This document shows positions 43,075 to 56,022 of a stretch of DNA of 64,000 bases, piece after piece (position 1 is the stretch's first letter; the number at the start of each line of letters is the position of its first letter). Source of the DNA: Plantago elongata (taxonomy: Eukaryota; Streptophyta; Magnoliopsida; Lamiales; Plantaginaceae). Made by a program: the position numbers and the translations under genes. The stretch lies in assembly GCA_036897095.1 (NCBI GenBank), contig JAYMSP010000221.1:1-64000 (forward strand). The letters are read 5' to 3'. The notes under the pieces are model-generated. The model was not told the origin of the DNA. It did not search any database and saw only the letters and a program-made list of their open reading frames with translations.

Positions 43075-44942
43075 TTAGAATCCTAGTTATATTAGTCTCT
43101 AGATTATAGCTTTACTTTATAAGTTTTGCAATATTATTTAGTCCTGATTATTCTATGAATATACACTATTGATTATTCAATAATCTTACATGGTATCAAG
43201 TTAAATTTCGATATATCTATTTCCTCCCGACCTCACGTCACTCAAGGCTGTCGATTTGCTATTCTCCAAACTGCAACTCGCCGCCCCTGCCTTCTAATTG
43301 TCCTGCCTCTCACAGCAAATCGCGTCTTCCTCTTCTTGACGATTTCTAGTTGTCCCAACACAACGATCGTCCCCCATACACGAACCAAACACACTACCGC
43401 ACCTCTTTTCCTCCTCCTACTACCTTCGAATACATATTCCCGTCCGTGATCTTGTCTCCCAACACCGGATGCAGTTTTCATTCGGCTCTTGCCGTGACCA
43501 ATGTCAAAGCTCTTATCCCCATCACCCTTAACCTCGAAACCGGTTGCTATCACGAATGGCTACCTTGTTCAAAGTTCAAGCCATGGTACATGTTATCCTC
43601 AATCATATTATCCTTCCCACGGATAGAATCGAGCTCGAAACCTCCATTGTCGTTAAGGATGATGGTCTCGCTACCAGGAAATGCCTTGACGTTGTTGTCC
43701 TTCAATGGATTTACGCCACCGTTTCTCCAAATATCCTCTCCTCCGTCCTTGTCGTTGACGACATAACCAAATCTGCTTGAAACGTGTTCACAAAATTTTT
43801 CAGGATAACCAGAATTGTCGTGATGCCTCCCTTGAAACCGAATTCACCAATCTTCGGATGGTGGATTTTTCCTCCGTGGTTGCTTACTACAATCGCCTCA
43901 AACTTATCACTGACCAACTTGCCAACGTTGGCTCCCCTGTTTCTGACCAACATGTGGTACTCCGCACTCTTATTGGCCTACCAAAATCTTACTCTACCTT
44001 TGTTACACATATTCAACAAAAGAAGAGTCTTCTCACTTTTTTCCAACTTTGTTCTCGCCTTAACCTACACGAGTCCACCGCCAAGGAACGAGCTCAGGAA
44101 ACCGGCTCCTCCTCGGCCCTTGTTGTTCACCCTAATCCTTCCTCCACTCCTCAATCTCAACCCATCAACCGCACCCAAAACTCCAATCGCAACAAGAAAA
44201 ACAACTCCAAAGGCAAAGGCAACAACAATAACCAAAATCAGCAAATCAGCCAGCAACCCAGTCCAACCTGGTCGTTCCTATATGGTCTCCTTGGGGTTTC
44301 TTGCCCGACTGGACCATCCCACCTTGCCCGGTCAACCGGCCAGCAACCCAGTCCACCCTGGCCGTTTCCTACATGGTCTCCTTGGGGTTTCCCACCTTGC
44401 CCGATTTTCACAGTCGGCTAGAATCCAGCCCCACCTCGCCAACCCGACCCGGATCGGGAATCCTTGTTCCCCGACCCGCTCAAGCATATCATGTGCAACA
44501 GCCTCCCACTCTCGAATATGTACCAACTGACCTCAATGCCGCTATGCAGACTTTGTTTCTCCACAATCCGGACGACAACTGGTATATGGACTCTGGCGCA
44601 TTGTCTCACTCTAATATGACTACAAATCCAGGTACACTTACGTCTTATTCTTCTTTGAACAAACACTCTGGTATTATTGTCGGTAATGGTAGCACTATTT
44701 CAATTCGTGGTTTCTGTCATACTTCTCTTCCTCACCCTAAACCCAATTTCCACCTCTCCAACGCTTTGCATGCTCCCAATCTAGTCAAAAAATTTATCTC
44801 GGTCCGCAAATTTACCACTGATAATCATGTTTCCGTAGAATTTGACCCTTATAATTTTTCTATTAAAAATATCCAAATGAAAAACCATCTAATGAGATGT
44901 GGAAAGCATCGGAAACCTCTTTCCTATCACCACCACGCATAA
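43075..44942 (+). mobile_element. Ty1/Copia retrotransposon fossil, 5' part
   Basis: The primer-binding site TGGTATCAAG at 43191-43200, of the initiator-Met tRNA type, directly follows a likely 5' LTR end (CTTACA at 43190). The start of the LTR, near 43075, is uncertain. The stretch that follows holds a Copia-type gag (e.g. YYNRLKLITDQLANVG, HIQQKKSLLTFFQLCSRLN), a protease-type site (WYMDSGA) and the start of the pre-integrase region (SVRKFTTDNHVSVEFDP). Integrase, reverse transcriptase, RNase H and the 3' LTR are absent. The element is broken, with a few breaks in what remains besides the large loss. Without two LTRs its age cannot be estimated. Confidence 0.88.
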
Positions 44943-45909
44943 AGCTTATATAACATACACATGTTTGAGTTAGGAATTCATACTTAAATTAATTCCAAGT
45001 ATAAGAAGTAATTAAAAAAGAGTAGGTATAAGAAGTAATTAAATCAGAGTAGGTAGTTTTTTTCATATAAAAATGATACATACTTTCCAAGTAAATTGTA
45101 ACTTTCAAATTACTTCACCTGTCAATCTTGATTAATTTTAACAACGAATAATTAAACCCTTGTGGGGGACTAAACCTTTTGATTAATCATCCGGATACAT
45201 TCTCTATATATGGAAATTAACAAGGCATTAGATTAGATGTCTCTAATTATAGGAGTAGGTGATCCAACCTTGGGTTTCATGCTAGTAGACCTCAAAGACT
45301 TTTGTTCTTTTTAGGTTTTGTTTGGTAGCTTCCACTCTCCCAAAGCCAACACGTGCCTTGGTCCAGTCCCACATACAATAAGCACAATCATCACTAAACT
45401 AATTGGAACCACTTAAAGCTTAATCATACCTTCTAGGGACCATCTAACTTACTTAGTCATCCTTTTTCTCTCATTATTATATTTTTAAATCTCATATCAT
45501 ATCCTACTATGCAAGATTTACCATATATGATAACTACACTTGTTGTATCATCTCATATCACTCAATTTTCATTTCTTGTTTTGTCTGCAATTCAAAATAT
45601 TGTTCCAAATTATTAGAACCCTAGTTCTCAATTCAGGTGGAAATTTAAGCGGAAATGTATGACGTGGATTGTATGTTATTTATAGTTGTATCTAATCAAT
45701 AACAATATTGAATGTGAATCCATACATTACATCACACACTTCGACGAATTTATACTTGATAAGTTAATAGTATAATACAAGTCAAAATATATAGGAGTTT
45801 ATTTATATCTTCGGAGTCCGACCCATAAATTACCATAGTCATTAGAAAAGATGGGATTTGTTTGAGGAATGAGGAGTATAAAGTGAGACCTAGTCCATCA
45901 AAATTCAAA
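44943..45909. other. NF-YB upstream region
   Basis: About 1 kb of AT-rich DNA between the Copia fossil and the NF-YB gene. A 22-base block containing AAGAAGTAATTAAA is repeated near 45004-45045. No other element was recognised. It presumably contains the NF-YB promoter. Confidence 0.45.
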
Positions 45910-45917
45910 TATATAAA
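45910..45917 (+). promoter_or_regulatory. Candidate TATA box of the NF-YB gene
   Basis: TATATAAA lies 76 bases before the start codon, which would give a leader of about 45 bases. A second TA-rich word, CTATATAG, at about 45970 is too close to the ATG to serve as a TATA box. Confidence 0.45.
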
Positions 45918-45992
45918 CCCACTCGTCGCAACGTGTCTGTGTATTAGAGGATCAATCAACACCTTTCTCTATATAGCAAAGAAACAACAAAC

Positions 45993-46556
45993 ATGGTGGA
46001 TAACATAGGCCCTAAACAAACCAGATCAATACCTCATCAAGATCACTACAACAACTACATATATCCCGGAATTGCTAACCCTACTTCCTCCGGTGTGGTC
46101 GAAAACGATGAATACTTCCTCAAGGAGCAAGACCGGCTCCTTCCGATAGCGAATGTTGGGCGCATCATGAAGCAAATCCTCCCTCCTAACGCAAAAATCT
46201 CCAAAGAAGCTAAGGAAACCATGCAAGAGTGTGTCTCGGAGTTCATCAGCTTCGTGACGGGTGAGGCTTCGGATAAATGCCACAAGGAGAAGAGGAAGAC
46301 GGTTAACGGAGACGATATTTGTTGGGCGTTAGGTAGCTTGGGGTTTGATGACTATAGTGAGGGGTTGAAGAGGTATTTGGCTAAGTATAGAGATGCTGAA
46401 GGTGAGAGGATTAATCAGAACAAGGCTTCTGCTGGGAGTATTAGTTATAATGATGAAGATCAGATTATTATCAGGAATGATCAACAAAGAGATCAAGAGA
46501 TTCATATGCCAGTTGCTCCTTTCAGTTTTGATCTTATGGACAAGAGAATGATGTGA
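45993..46556 (+). CDS. NF-YB5: NF-YB transcription factor subunit (NF-YB5-like)
   Basis: NF-YB pairs with NF-YC through a histone fold, and the dimer recruits NF-YA or CO-like proteins to CCAAT and related promoter elements. This is one exon of 187 residues. The core runs from about residue 46: [18 protein letters not shown], then [37 protein letters not shown] and [18 protein letters not shown]. The residues KEKRKT and NGDDI, and the lack of the LEC1-type Asp in the first helix region, place it with non-LEC1 members; the tail [20 protein letters not shown] fits NF-YB4/NF-YB5. The N-terminus is Asn/Tyr/Gln-rich and the C-terminus acidic. Neighbourhood with the MTPC1 gene supports NF-YB5, but the exact member is inferred. 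Confidence 0.92.
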   Translation: MVDNIGPKQTRSIPHQDHYNNYIYPGIANPTSSGVVENDEYFLKEQDRLLPIANVGRIMKQILPPNAKISKEAKETMQECVSEFISFVTGEASDKCHKEKRKTVNGDDICWALGSLGFDDYSEGLKRYLAKYRDAEGERINQNKASAGSISYNDEDQIIIRNDQQRDQEIHMPVAPFSFDLMDKRMM

Positions 46557-48308
46557 TTATATATGTTGAATTCTCTTAATTTCAGATTAAGGGAATTCAC
46601 AACAATTAAGGGGTGGTTGCTTGGTTTGCTTTCTTTCTTACTAATTAACTTTTAACTTTTGAATAATTTGTTTTGTTTGGGGTTGAATTTAAGCTTATGA
46701 GATATACATATATGTCATATGTGATCAGCCATTTGTATTATTGTTATTAATATCTGGATTTTTGTGACTTTCTGAGATTTGGAAGATATAGTATTACATG
46801 TAATCTTGTTGTTAATTGTGATTTATCAAGTACAGGACTAAAGAGTAAAGAGAGCTTTTTGTTGGAGCTACATATGTTTGTCATGAACATGGGGTAAGTA
46901 AATTAACCTCTTTGTCTTCTTGTAATCACTTGATGATCAGCTATTCATCTTCTCTTCTTTCTTTTTTTCTTCCCATTTTGCTAATTATGTAGCCAGCAGT
47001 TTCATAAGATTTAGAGATAAATTAGATCGCACTTGATACACACTAATCGCTTTTTTATCCTAGCTAGATACTTTAACTTGATACAATATACTTGGATTGA
47101 TGATAATATGTTTGGTGGTGATCGAATTGAATCACTAGCTAGATCTGTATGATTTTCCGATGAACATTAGTTATCTCATAAATTTTGCATTATTACGAAA
47201 TAAATAGTCTGCAATGCATCCCCGCCTATCAGACGCTCCCATACGCTCCTCACAAGCATATATATAATCCCAAGTTCAATAAGTGAACTTGGTAAGCTAG
47301 TTTTGTGATTGGTGATTGAATCTGTTGGATTAGCTACATCATGCATGATCATCAACAAATTAAATAGTAATTGTATCATAATCTTGAGCAAATTGAATGA
47401 ACTTGAATATGTTGGAGGGGCTTGGTATAGAAGACAAGGTCTTGCAGAGGTAGGATTTTGAATTAAGAAGACCTAAATTTATTTTTAATAAAACATATCT
47501 TAGTCATATTGATTGTGTATGGTTAACTTACTAACAACCATTAATTGAAGTAATAATTGATGCAACACAATAGTTATGAGCCTTGACTACTAGTCTTTTT
47601 ATTTGAAAAAACCCTAGATACCAGGACCACATTTGACTAAACTTCCCAGATTGCTGGGCTGGGGTTTAATTGTCCATTACATCATTTTAGCTAATTATGG
47701 ATTAACTTGAAATTGTCTTGATAATGATGTGTACCAATAAAACTATTGTTAGGTGGCCATTTCATTCAAATGCTTCCATATCTGTACTAAGATAATATTT
47801 GTTTGACGCAGACATAAATGTTTGTTTAATTTGAAATTTTGTCAAATCTGTAGTTAGGCATTTTATTACCATGAGAAACATCAAACACTTTGTTGCTTTG
47901 CCTTTAGCTCTATTCAAGAGTTTTAACTTTGCATGCATCATTATTAAATTAAGCTTAATTAGTGAAATAATTAGGAGCTCTACTCTATTCCAAGTAGAAT
48001 GTGAGGGGACAAGAGTCAGTAGTCCATATCTTGATTCTTAATTAATTATGTGTTTTAATTTTCAAATTAGGAATCTAGTACATGTTTGTAGTATTTTAGA
48101 AGAGTGGCATCATCACTCCATCAATACTATCTATGGCAACTTGCCTGCCACTTTGCCCCCTTAAAGTTTGCTAGGCAAGTGCATCTGAATTCAAACATGA
48201 CCTAGGCAGGAAGTAGACGAAAAGTTCGTGAACAAATCAACTAATCAATAGTTAAACGTTCATCGCCCAAATGAAAATTTACAACACTGTCTAGAATCTA
48301 CCTACATC
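46557..48308. other. Spacer between convergent NF-YB and HAK genes
   Basis: About 1.75 kb containing the two 3' ends. It is AT-rich and I recognise no element, RNA gene or coding region in it. Confidence 0.5.
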
Positions 48309-51245
48309 CTAAAGCTCATATACCATACCAACTTTAAGCATCTTCTCATGAGGAATATCAAACATTTTGTTGCTCTGCACCAAGTTCTTCTTCAAGAAAT
48401 TGTATCCATAATTAATCAATATCCTCTTACGAATTCCAGCACCCTTCCTAGCCACCACATCATGCTCACCAACTAGGTGCACCACCCCGGCCAACCATGC
48501 CCGGTCGAGCACCTCAAGATCACCTCTCCCATCCTCATGAATGATATCAGGGGCCTCATTGTCACCTAAGGATCCTCTCATCTCATCTTCCTCGTTCACA
48601 AAATTGTTACGTGATTTGTAGATTTCGTTTTCGTTCTTGACAAATTCTTGAAGCCTCTCGAGCAACAAACTTTCGAAACATTCCTCCTCACAGCGTATGT
48701 CTTTATAGCCATAGCGCACAGCACAACGAAACACGTGAAGATCATCTGGTTGTACCCTGCGGAAAAAAAATCGCTCTTCTGGCGGAACCTTACTTATTGG
48801 CAAGGATTTGATCGAAACAAAGACTAGGACTGAATGTAGAGCCGGTACATTGGCAACATAATGCTTGAAAATTGGTGGAATACCATGAACTAGCTCAGAG
48901 TAGAAAATTGCTAGTCCTGGCATTCTTCGATACCTAGTTTCTGCCATTATCTCTTGAACCTCATCTAATGAAATTTTGTTCTTGAGTTCAAAGTGATACT
49001 TCTTCCTGTACGCGTAGTTCCAGGTGAACATGATTGCCATCAAGACCATAGAGAATGCAAGTGGTAAATATCCGCCTTGGTCGAATTTATAAAGGACTGA
49101 GCTCAGATAAACTAGCTCCACAGAGCCAATATGCGTAACATAGGCGACCACGAGTAATATGTTTGTCTTCCAAACCATGATCATGATTAGTACAAGAAAG
49201 GCTGATGTCAAAGTCATGACAAACACCACAGCAATTCCTGTAAAGTCGTCATCGGAAAGAAGAAAAAAGGACAACTTAAGCTTTTGGCTAGATAAAATGA
49301 AATTACCTGGTTGTAGAAGGCAGGGAAGTATGAAATTTTACCGTATGCATTGCCGATTGTAATAGTGTTCCTGAATCCCAGAGTGACGCATATGCAAGCT
49401 AACATGAGTAAGTAATTGACTTCCGGCACATAGACTTGCCCCTTGTATTTTGCTGATGTATGCACGATTTTAACACGAGGAAAGCATCCCAGCGACAAGG
49501 ATTGCTGGATTATGGCAAAAGCTCCTGATATCAGTGCCTGACTTGCTATAATCGACGCCAATACGGTTACTACAAACACTGGCCAGTAGATAGGCCCTGC
49601 ATATTTTAGATGATTGATTCCCATATTAGACAAGACCCGAAGTAGTTCGAGAATAGAGCAAGGCAGGTTTCTTGGCTAGTTTTAGAATGAAACCTGGAAT
49701 AGATTTATAAAAGGAGTCTGCGACAAATTGGCTATTCATGCGAAGATACGCAGCTTGGCCCATGTATTGAAGTACTAGTGAAGGGTATACAACAGTACAA
49801 GTGCTAATTTGAATCGATTTCACAGAGAAATGACCAACATCTGCAAATAATGCCTCAGTTCCTGCATCACATTCACGTTTAAAAAGCTGTTATGACAAAA
49901 TATGATGAGAGTACGTAAGAGCTTACAAGAAAAACACAGGATCATATATGATTGACCTGTAACAGAAAGAACAATGCCACCTAGCGAAATCCATGCGTCA
50001 AGTTTGTTCCTCTTGAAATAGTCGATTATGTACATGGGATTTAAGGACTTGATCACAGAGGGATCATAGATTATGAAATTGTAGAGCCCTATTCCACTGA
50101 TCAAGATGAACCAAACAAGAATTATCGGAGCAAAACTGTAGCCTACTTTATCCGTTCCAAATCGCTGAATCATGAACAGATGTACTAGGATTGCAACAGA
50201 TATCCAAACAATCACGTCTGTTCGGGATTCAAGGCAAAATGTAAGAACAGAAGCTGATTAGACTTAATGAATCAAAGAGAAATTATGTTAATTGAAACTG
50301 ACTGGAAAAGTGATTTGTAAATAACATACTCTCTGTCATTGCCGGTGTAGCTGCTTTAAGTCCACCAACTGCTGATAATACTGTTGACAGAATTGGAAAG
50401 TTGAAATCACTGCAACTTGAAAATGGAAACACTTAAATGAACGTTTTGTAGGCCGGTGAGAAATGCACGCACCTGAGATACAAGGAGTGAGTACACCATC
50501 TCCAATCACCATGGCAGTACCTAGCATTGTGGCAAATAACAGGACGAACTTTGCAAACTGACTCTTTTCCAGGGTGGATTGGATTCTGGAAGCCTTTCTG
50601 GTCTTATCATTCAGTGACCTAAGCCGGAAAGTTGAGACATTTTTATCTTCTGACTGTTCACTCGGGAGTAAGCCCACCTTTACGTAGCGACATAGTAAAG
50701 AGTAGAGTGCGAATGTTCCACCTGAAAGTGAAATGATCATACAATGAACACTGAGCTTCCAAATTCCATAGACTTGAGACAATTTCTTGAACCATAAGTA
50801 AATATATTACCGTCGCCATTGTCATTTGCTCGTAAGACGATGAACACATACTTGATCAACGGGATCAATGTGATAGTGTAGAGAATGAGAGATAGTACAC
50901 CAAGAACGTCGTCTTTATGCTGGATTCCATTGGTGAAGACGCTGGCATACACATACAATGGAGACGTCCCGATGTCTCCATACACCACCCCTAAGCTCTG
51001 AAATGCTAATTGCAAAATCATCATCCATCCCCCACCCTACAAAACAAAACAAAACAAAACAAAGGGGTACTCATAATTCACCCAGCCATCTGTACAATTA
51101 ACATCCCCTGGGTGTCTATTCGTAACAACGTAACTTCATTAATAATCTTCACCTCATGGTTCTGATTCGAATTGTTTCGATCCGAACGCCCCGACGAAAC
51201 CCTAACAATCGCTGAAGACGAATGCAGCGGAAGTGTGTTGCTCAT
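48309..51245 (-). CDS. HAK5: HAK/KUP/KT high-affinity potassium transporter (HAK5-like)
   Basis: This plasma-membrane type carrier takes up potassium together with protons. Exons on the minus strand: 51245-51153, 51036-50811, 50721-50473, 50380-50330, 50217-49957, 49861-49694, 49596-49342, 49237-48309. All phases close, giving 743 residues against about 785 for Arabidopsis HAK5. Family hallmarks in order: [92 protein letters not shown], then a long cytosolic tail with [21 protein letters not shown] and the end [17 protein letters not shown]. These fit cluster I. The short first exon (residues 1-31, rich in Ser and Asn) was chosen because its GAG/GTGAAG donor joins in phase to [11 protein letters not shown]. 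Intron 1's acceptor uses a TTTTG repeat as its pyrimidine tract. Confidence 0.93.
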
Positions 51246-52245
51246 TATTGGCTTTACACAGCAGAATTAGTAACACAACTAGGCCTTGGGCTGGTTTTGT
51301 TGTGAAGTGAATTGTAACAGAGTGGAGTTTGGTTAATGTTTTGTTGAGAGATGGAGAGGGAAGATAGGAATGGAACGGTTAGTTGTATTGGAAGGAAAAT
51401 TTGTTAGTAGAGGCCAGTTTTTATTTTTACACAACTGTATTAAAGGTTGAAGTTGAACAAATAAATTTTTACCTGACTAATAACATTACCAGCAACTTAC
51501 CAAAAGTGGCACAAGGGTGATAATGATCAGAAAACAACCTTACTTTACTTGACAAATGTTATGCATCAAGACAATTTACATTGTACAGGTAATATAGCTC
51601 ATAATCATCTAAGCCGAATATATTCCTTGTTTTCGACATAAAAATGAAAATCATGCAGTTCATGCATGCTAAAACAAGGTACAGATTAACAGGCTCAAAG
51701 TCTCTAACAAAGAGCACACCAAACATCAAGTCTCTATTTTTCAGATAAGTTCAATAATGATCACTTCAATAAAAGTATCAGAAATATTCCAAAAAAAAAA
51801 AAAGGAAAAAAAGCTATCTGAATTCTGAACTAGAGATGTTCCACTAAGATGACAGTCTGGAGGAATCATCAGTAACAGTAATTGAGCTGGCTGACGACGA
51901 ATATCAAAATAAGCCTCACTGAAACCAGTGTCAACCATGAATCAGGAAATAACTATAGACAATAAATAGCAAGAGCAAGAAAATTATGCTGAAAATCAAT
52001 ATGGAAGAGCTTTTCATCTCAGATTAAACTTCATTATCATGATAAAAATACAACAGTTTCTCCTCATTTATAGTGTAGTATACAAAATTGACACCATGTT
52101 GGAAATTTTGGTGCACAGGAGAAAACTGTAATTCCTCATCTCTTTGGCTCCAAGCTCTAGCTGGCCCATGCCGGCAAGCTCCGTACACAATACCACAAAA
52201 ATACATACACAAGAAAAAGAAGCTTAGAACCTGTAGGCTCCTAGT
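51246..52245. other. HAK promoter and WEE1 3' region
   Basis: One kilobase between the HAK start codon and the WEE1 stop codon, both genes on the minus strand. It must hold the HAK promoter and leader and the WEE1 3' untranslated region. I see no mobile element or RNA gene. A poly-A/AG tract lies near 51790-51815. Confidence 0.5.
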
Positions 52246-55200
52246 TTACATGTGTTTTCCATATCCCTGGATCCTACGAAATATTGGATTCTCAACTAGT
52301 TCTTTAGCAGAAGGCCTCCTAACTGGATCAGGGTCCATCATCACCTGAATGCATACAGAAAAAGACCACAGCTTAACTACAGGTACCAATACATACTCTA
52401 CTCTAATAGAAACATTGCACTCAAGGTCATGCACATATGCAAGTAGCCAGTGTTTTAACATCTCGTGTGAGATCCTTTTTCTTTCTTTAAAAAAAAAAGC
52501 TCCATTGTCTACATTACAAGTGGTAGTCTCCAAGACCAACTGTTTAAAACTGGTCTGAGGAAAAGAAGAAAAAGTATATTTCTGGAGCTTGAATAACAAT
52601 TATCTATCCAAAGAATAATATTAAACAAAGGGAAGAAAAGAGAAATACGCAATAACAAATGTCACAAATGATGAGCCTCTTGTGTTAATAAGAAATTTAT
52701 ATGAAGGCAAGTAGGCAACAATCATAAATTTTGTAAAAATAATAATCAAATATGATCAAAACCTTTGATGAAGCATGATATCAATATTGTGCACAGCTTA
52801 TATTACCTTGAGTAAATTCTGAAATGGCAACGAGTGACCAGGAAGAAGAGGGAGCTTTCCATCTCTAAGATTGAGAAAATGCGGCCCTGAGTCAGGCAAG
52901 GGTGACCTTCTGACGAGCTCATAAATAGTTGCTCCAAGGGAGAAGATGTCAACTTTATCCAGGTGATCATAATTATCATTAAGGATTTCTCGGGGCATAT
53001 ACCGCGCATCCCCTTCTTCAACCGGCAAGCTTTTGTTGAGAAGAGTTGCACAACCAAAATCTCCTAGCTTATATACCCCATTTTTAACATATATATTATC
53101 TGGTTTCAAATCTAAATGAGCTATCCCTCTCCCATGTATAAACTGCAACGCCTTAGCAATCTGCCAGAATTTAGACTCTTGCTAAGTAACATTGTGAAGC
53201 ATGTATACTGAATAATGTGTAACAAGAGTCCCTATGTATACTAAACAAAACAAAGTCAGTCCAGCAACTAAATAAGACATCCAAAGATTTAAAAATAAAC
53301 ATATCAAAAGCCTTGTTAAGAAATTCTTAGGCCTTGGCACATCATTTTTAGTTAATATATGTGACCAGTCTTTGAAATACTAATCACATAAATGTTAGTA
53401 TATTCCACAGTAGAATAGACAAGGGACCCAAGTCATTGTACAGATAGGCAGGGATATCCCTAATATTGCAGTGTCCTGAAGAAACTATACTTTAAATTGA
53501 CAACACTTACCTAGACCTGAAAATAATAGCTAAATATGTACTAGCATAAGAAGTCACTCACTTGATGCATAGCTTTTAAAGCTTCTCCCTCTGTCAATAC
53601 TTTAGATGGTTTTGTGGCACATAGACTGTGATCACACAACTCCAGCTGGATGTAGAGCTGCTCATTTTCAAACCAAGAAGAATAGTAACCAATTACGTTC
53701 TCATGGTAACCTAAGCAAGGAAAATGGAAAATCAGTCACGCTCTTGTTAAACTGATTGTAAATCAATGAGCAGAATCAGAAGGCTGTGCAACAGACCTAG
53801 AGCTGCCAAAGCTTGAACTTCCATCAGAGCCTTACGCCTGTTATATAGCTTAATAATCAGTGACGTCAACCAAAGAGAGGCAATCAATAAAGTAGCTAAG
53901 ACATTTTTTATTTTTTTTGGGGGGTGACCTTTCTGTATCCTGATGTAACTGCCTCATGCTACGTTTCACAGCGTACATGCAACCATCAATTCTCTTCAAG
54001 GCTTTGTAAACATAACTGAAGTTCCCATTACCAATTTTCTGGAAAATAAGAATAAGAGTTGAAACTCAATGAGGACTTGTTTAACACATTATATGAGCAA
54101 TGGTATCCTTAGTTGCTGCCTTCAAGTTTACCTCTATTTCATGAAAATCTGTTCGGTAGCGTGACAGGCCATCGCCACCAATGCCAACAGGAGAAAAACC
54201 TGGAGAAACAGAATGCGTGTTACTGAGGGTGTATGGTAGGTCACAATGTATGTATAATAACAAATCTGGTAGAACCTCAGAAAATAGGACAGCTTAAATT
54301 TGCACTCCAAGACTAAAGAGTATAACACTGTCCACACACATGCACAAAAGAAAGCACCACAGTAACAGATATAAAGTGCACCTGCACATTTGGATCTTTG
54401 ATTGCTATATCGATCAACATCAAGATCTGATGCATCTTCAAGGTATGGATTCCGAAGGCATGGTGGGGGCATCACTCTACACCGCAGAGCCACTGCAGAC
54501 TGCGAAACATAGCTGTGATTCTTTTGCAATTGAATAGGATTGTCGGTCAAACTCTCCTCAGCAACCATAGCACCTCTTGCAAGATCAGACGTTTCTTGAT
54601 CACTGGTATTGGGTGCTTCATGAAATGTTGCCAAGTCAGCATCTGAGAGAATATTACATGGAACAAGCATCAGCATAAGCAAAATTCAAACACAGGTAAG
54701 ACCTTAAGAAAACAAGAGTTTGACAATATGGTACATGTTCAGAAAAGAAAAGTACATCTCTACTCCTGATAAGCAAAAAAAATTGTGAATCTAATTGCAG
54801 TACAACTGCAGGACCTCGTTCTTGATAGCTGGCATTAACTATTACCTTATAGCCTCCTAAACTCACACAGCTTATTACCATGGTGGTAGATGTTGGCTTG
54901 CATAAATGTTGTTTTAGGAACATATAATAGCACTTGTACACTGAATTCCGGGTGTGTAGTGAAGCATGTATTGCAAACAGAGATCAGGTTAAACAGCTCC
55001 TATAACCAAGTAGAAACTATAATAGTACTTTGCTGATGTTTGATCAAATGCCACAAACGAAGAATCAAGTACATTACATGCGAGAATGTACATAGTGCAT
55101 AACTGTTGTTTCTAAAGGCCTCCAATCCATCACACCTCAATGTAGCAACATACAGTTAGTTCAACTTGGGTAAAAAATCACTCTTCCGACAGCTCCTCAT

Positions 55201-56022
55201 TTCGCCTTCTCTCCGCACACATTAATCATATGAACAGTTGTGTACATATCCCATTTGAAAATCTAAAGTCTTCCCAAGCAAACTTAAAGAAATGTAAATC
55301 TTACAGACAAATCTCACCTATTTTCTGCCTCTTGCTCCTCCCAGTTTTAATCTTCTCCGGCGACTTTGGGCAAGGCATGTTTTCCTACAGCACAACATTA
55401 CCACTTAATCCATCTACCAAAACCAAACAACAAAAAACAAAATATGTACTGCATAACTACCAAACCAAACAAGAAAAATACGAAAAATGTACTACAGAAT
55501 CAAAAATCATTTCAAAACCAACACACGAAACAAATACTGAATAAACACTAAAATTAGCCCAAAATGCAAACTATACCTTGTTCACGTCCAAATCAAAATT
55601 CAACGCAGCCGGCACTTCCGGAGTAATATAATCAGGAGTACTACATCAACAGACAAAAAAGCCCAAATCAGCAAACTCAAACTCAAAAACTCAAAAACGC
55701 AAAAAAAAGTCCGGTTTTGAAAACAAACAGTAACTCACCAGAAGAAATCCTGACTGAGAATGAAATCCTTATCATCAGCAGCAACACCAGCATCGGTCCA
55801 ATCGAAATCCAGCGCAGCAGATCCAGTGGGAGCTTCCGAATCGAGCAGGCTCTGGAAGCGAGAAGGTTGAATTGGGGGCAAGTTGAGCGACACCTGGTCC
55901 AGCTGCAATGTCAGGTGGTTAGCCAAGGAGCCTTTGACCATCGTTGAGGTGGAATTCTTCCTCTGCCTCTTCTTGAAACTGGTTCTGTTCGAAATTCCCC
56001 TGGTTAGGGTTTTTCGCTTCAT
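52246..56022 (-). CDS. WEE1: WEE1 kinase
   Basis: WEE1 phosphorylates cyclin-dependent kinase in the nucleus; in plants it matters for the DNA replication checkpoint. Exons on the minus strand: 56022-55739, 55640-55577, 55384-55318, 54642-54382, 54199-54132, 54038-53929, 53837-53797, 53710-53562, 53160-52807, 52344-52246. All phases close, giving 498 residues against 500 in Arabidopsis. The N-terminal third is variable with conserved islands: KDFILSQDFFCTPDYITP, CPKSPEKI and YVSQSAVALRCRVMPPPCL. The kinase domain begins near residue 240: GNGNFS loop at 251, K273 in YAVK, catalytic D365 in HLDLKPDN, D382 in GDFG, the Wee1-typical EGDARYMPREIL, and FSLGATIYEL. The start ATG is the first in frame after an upstream stretch without ATG. 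The exon 6 donor (AAAG/GTCACC) is weak. GCGCGC-rich sequence near 56150 is close to, but not, an E2F site. Confidence 0.96.

Noticed and set aside
54340-54537. Plus-strand open frame near WEE1
   Set aside because: It is antisense to WEE1 exon 4 and intron 4 and has no similarity.
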